Positions 5,200 through 5,295 of a stretch of 5,295 nucleotides of DNA are shown piece by piece (positions within the stretch are counted from its first letter, which is position 1; the number at the start of each line of letters is the position of its first letter). Position numbers and translations under genes: made by a program. The stretch is from the NCBI GenBank assembly GCA_015257455.1, contig JABZKD010000015.1, forward strand, positions 1-5,295, in the 5' to 3' direction. Under the pieces are notes generated by a model, which was not told where the DNA came from, did no database searches, and saw nothing but the letters and a program-made list of their open reading frames with translations. Source of the DNA: Nanosynbacter sp. GTDB taxonomy: Bacteria; Patescibacteriota; Saccharimonadia; Saccharimonadales; Saccharimonadaceae.

Positions 5200-5295
5200 T
5201 TAGCCTCTTGGTGGTTCGCCTTCCGGCTCGTTTAGTAGTTTCTTTGACTTAATTTCGTAGCGCTTGCCGTTAATTGGCGAAACATAGTAATCTTC
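5200..5295 (-). CDS. C-terminal 31 codons of an unidentified gene (runs off window)
   Basis: The minus-strand frame from the window edge to TAA at 5202-5200 is open, while the other two minus frames contain stops within 96 nt. The visible tail contains DYYVSPINGKRYEIKSKKLL and ends in a Pro/Glu-rich NEPEGEPPRG. Its stop is 1 nt from the ATG of the four-cysteine gene, and that gene's AGAGG lies in its last codons, which supports a real, coupled gene. Thirty-one residues are too few to name a family. Confidence 0.55.
   Translation of the reverse strand, partial: EDYYVSPINGKRYEIKSKKLLNEPEGEPPRG

Overview
The window is bacterial, AT-rich chromosomal DNA with standard genetic code use (no in-frame TGA is needed; Trp is TGG). 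Every supportable gene lies on the minus strand, so transcription runs from high to low coordinates. The plus strand is conspicuously C-rich and G-poor, as expected if the coding strand is a G-enriched leading strand. Gene spacing is very tight (1 to 9 nt in most places). The membrane-anchored SurA/parvulin-like protein, the small two-helix PH-domain protein and the non-lipoprotein zinc-binding protein together suggest a small-genome Patescibacteria/CPR-type bacterium, perhaps Saccharibacteria. This is inference from protein style only. A low-GC Firmicute is the main alternative, because the metal-binding protein and the metallo-hydrolase resemble Firmicutes subgroups.

Read in the direction of transcription, the layout has four parts. 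(1) 5295-5013: the 3' end of an unidentified gene, then a 61-residue four-cysteine zinc-ribbon-like protein whose start lies 1 nt after that gene's stop. (2) 4971-2355: a complete metal ABC importer (ZnuA-ZnuC-ZnuB type): binding protein with a 19-histidine loop, ATPase and membrane permease, with 7 and 9 nt gaps, most probably for zinc. (3) 2329-549: an extended -10 promoter, a tRNA-Arg(CCU) gene, a small membrane PH-domain protein starting 7 nt after the tRNA CCA, a membrane-anchored SurA/PpiC-like protein, and a strong intrinsic terminator. (4) 550-1: a promoter overlapping that terminator's T-tract, a strong Shine-Dalgarno, and the first 155 codons of a metallo-beta-lactamase-fold hydrolase that runs off the window.

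The importer genes form a functional unit: the extracytoplasmic anchored binder captures the metal, ZnuB forms the channel and ZnuC powers it. No terminator is visible between ZnuB and the tRNA, so read-through into the tRNA unit is possible. The PH and SurA-like proteins are probably co-expressed envelope proteins, but their exact roles are not shown by the sequence.

Most of the window is recognisable housekeeping and transport. I see no convincing undescribed multi-gene system. The most unusual points are the architecture of the tRNA transcription unit (promoter almost on the mature 5' end, coding sequence almost on the 3' end) and the apparently displaced first strand of the parvulin-like domain.
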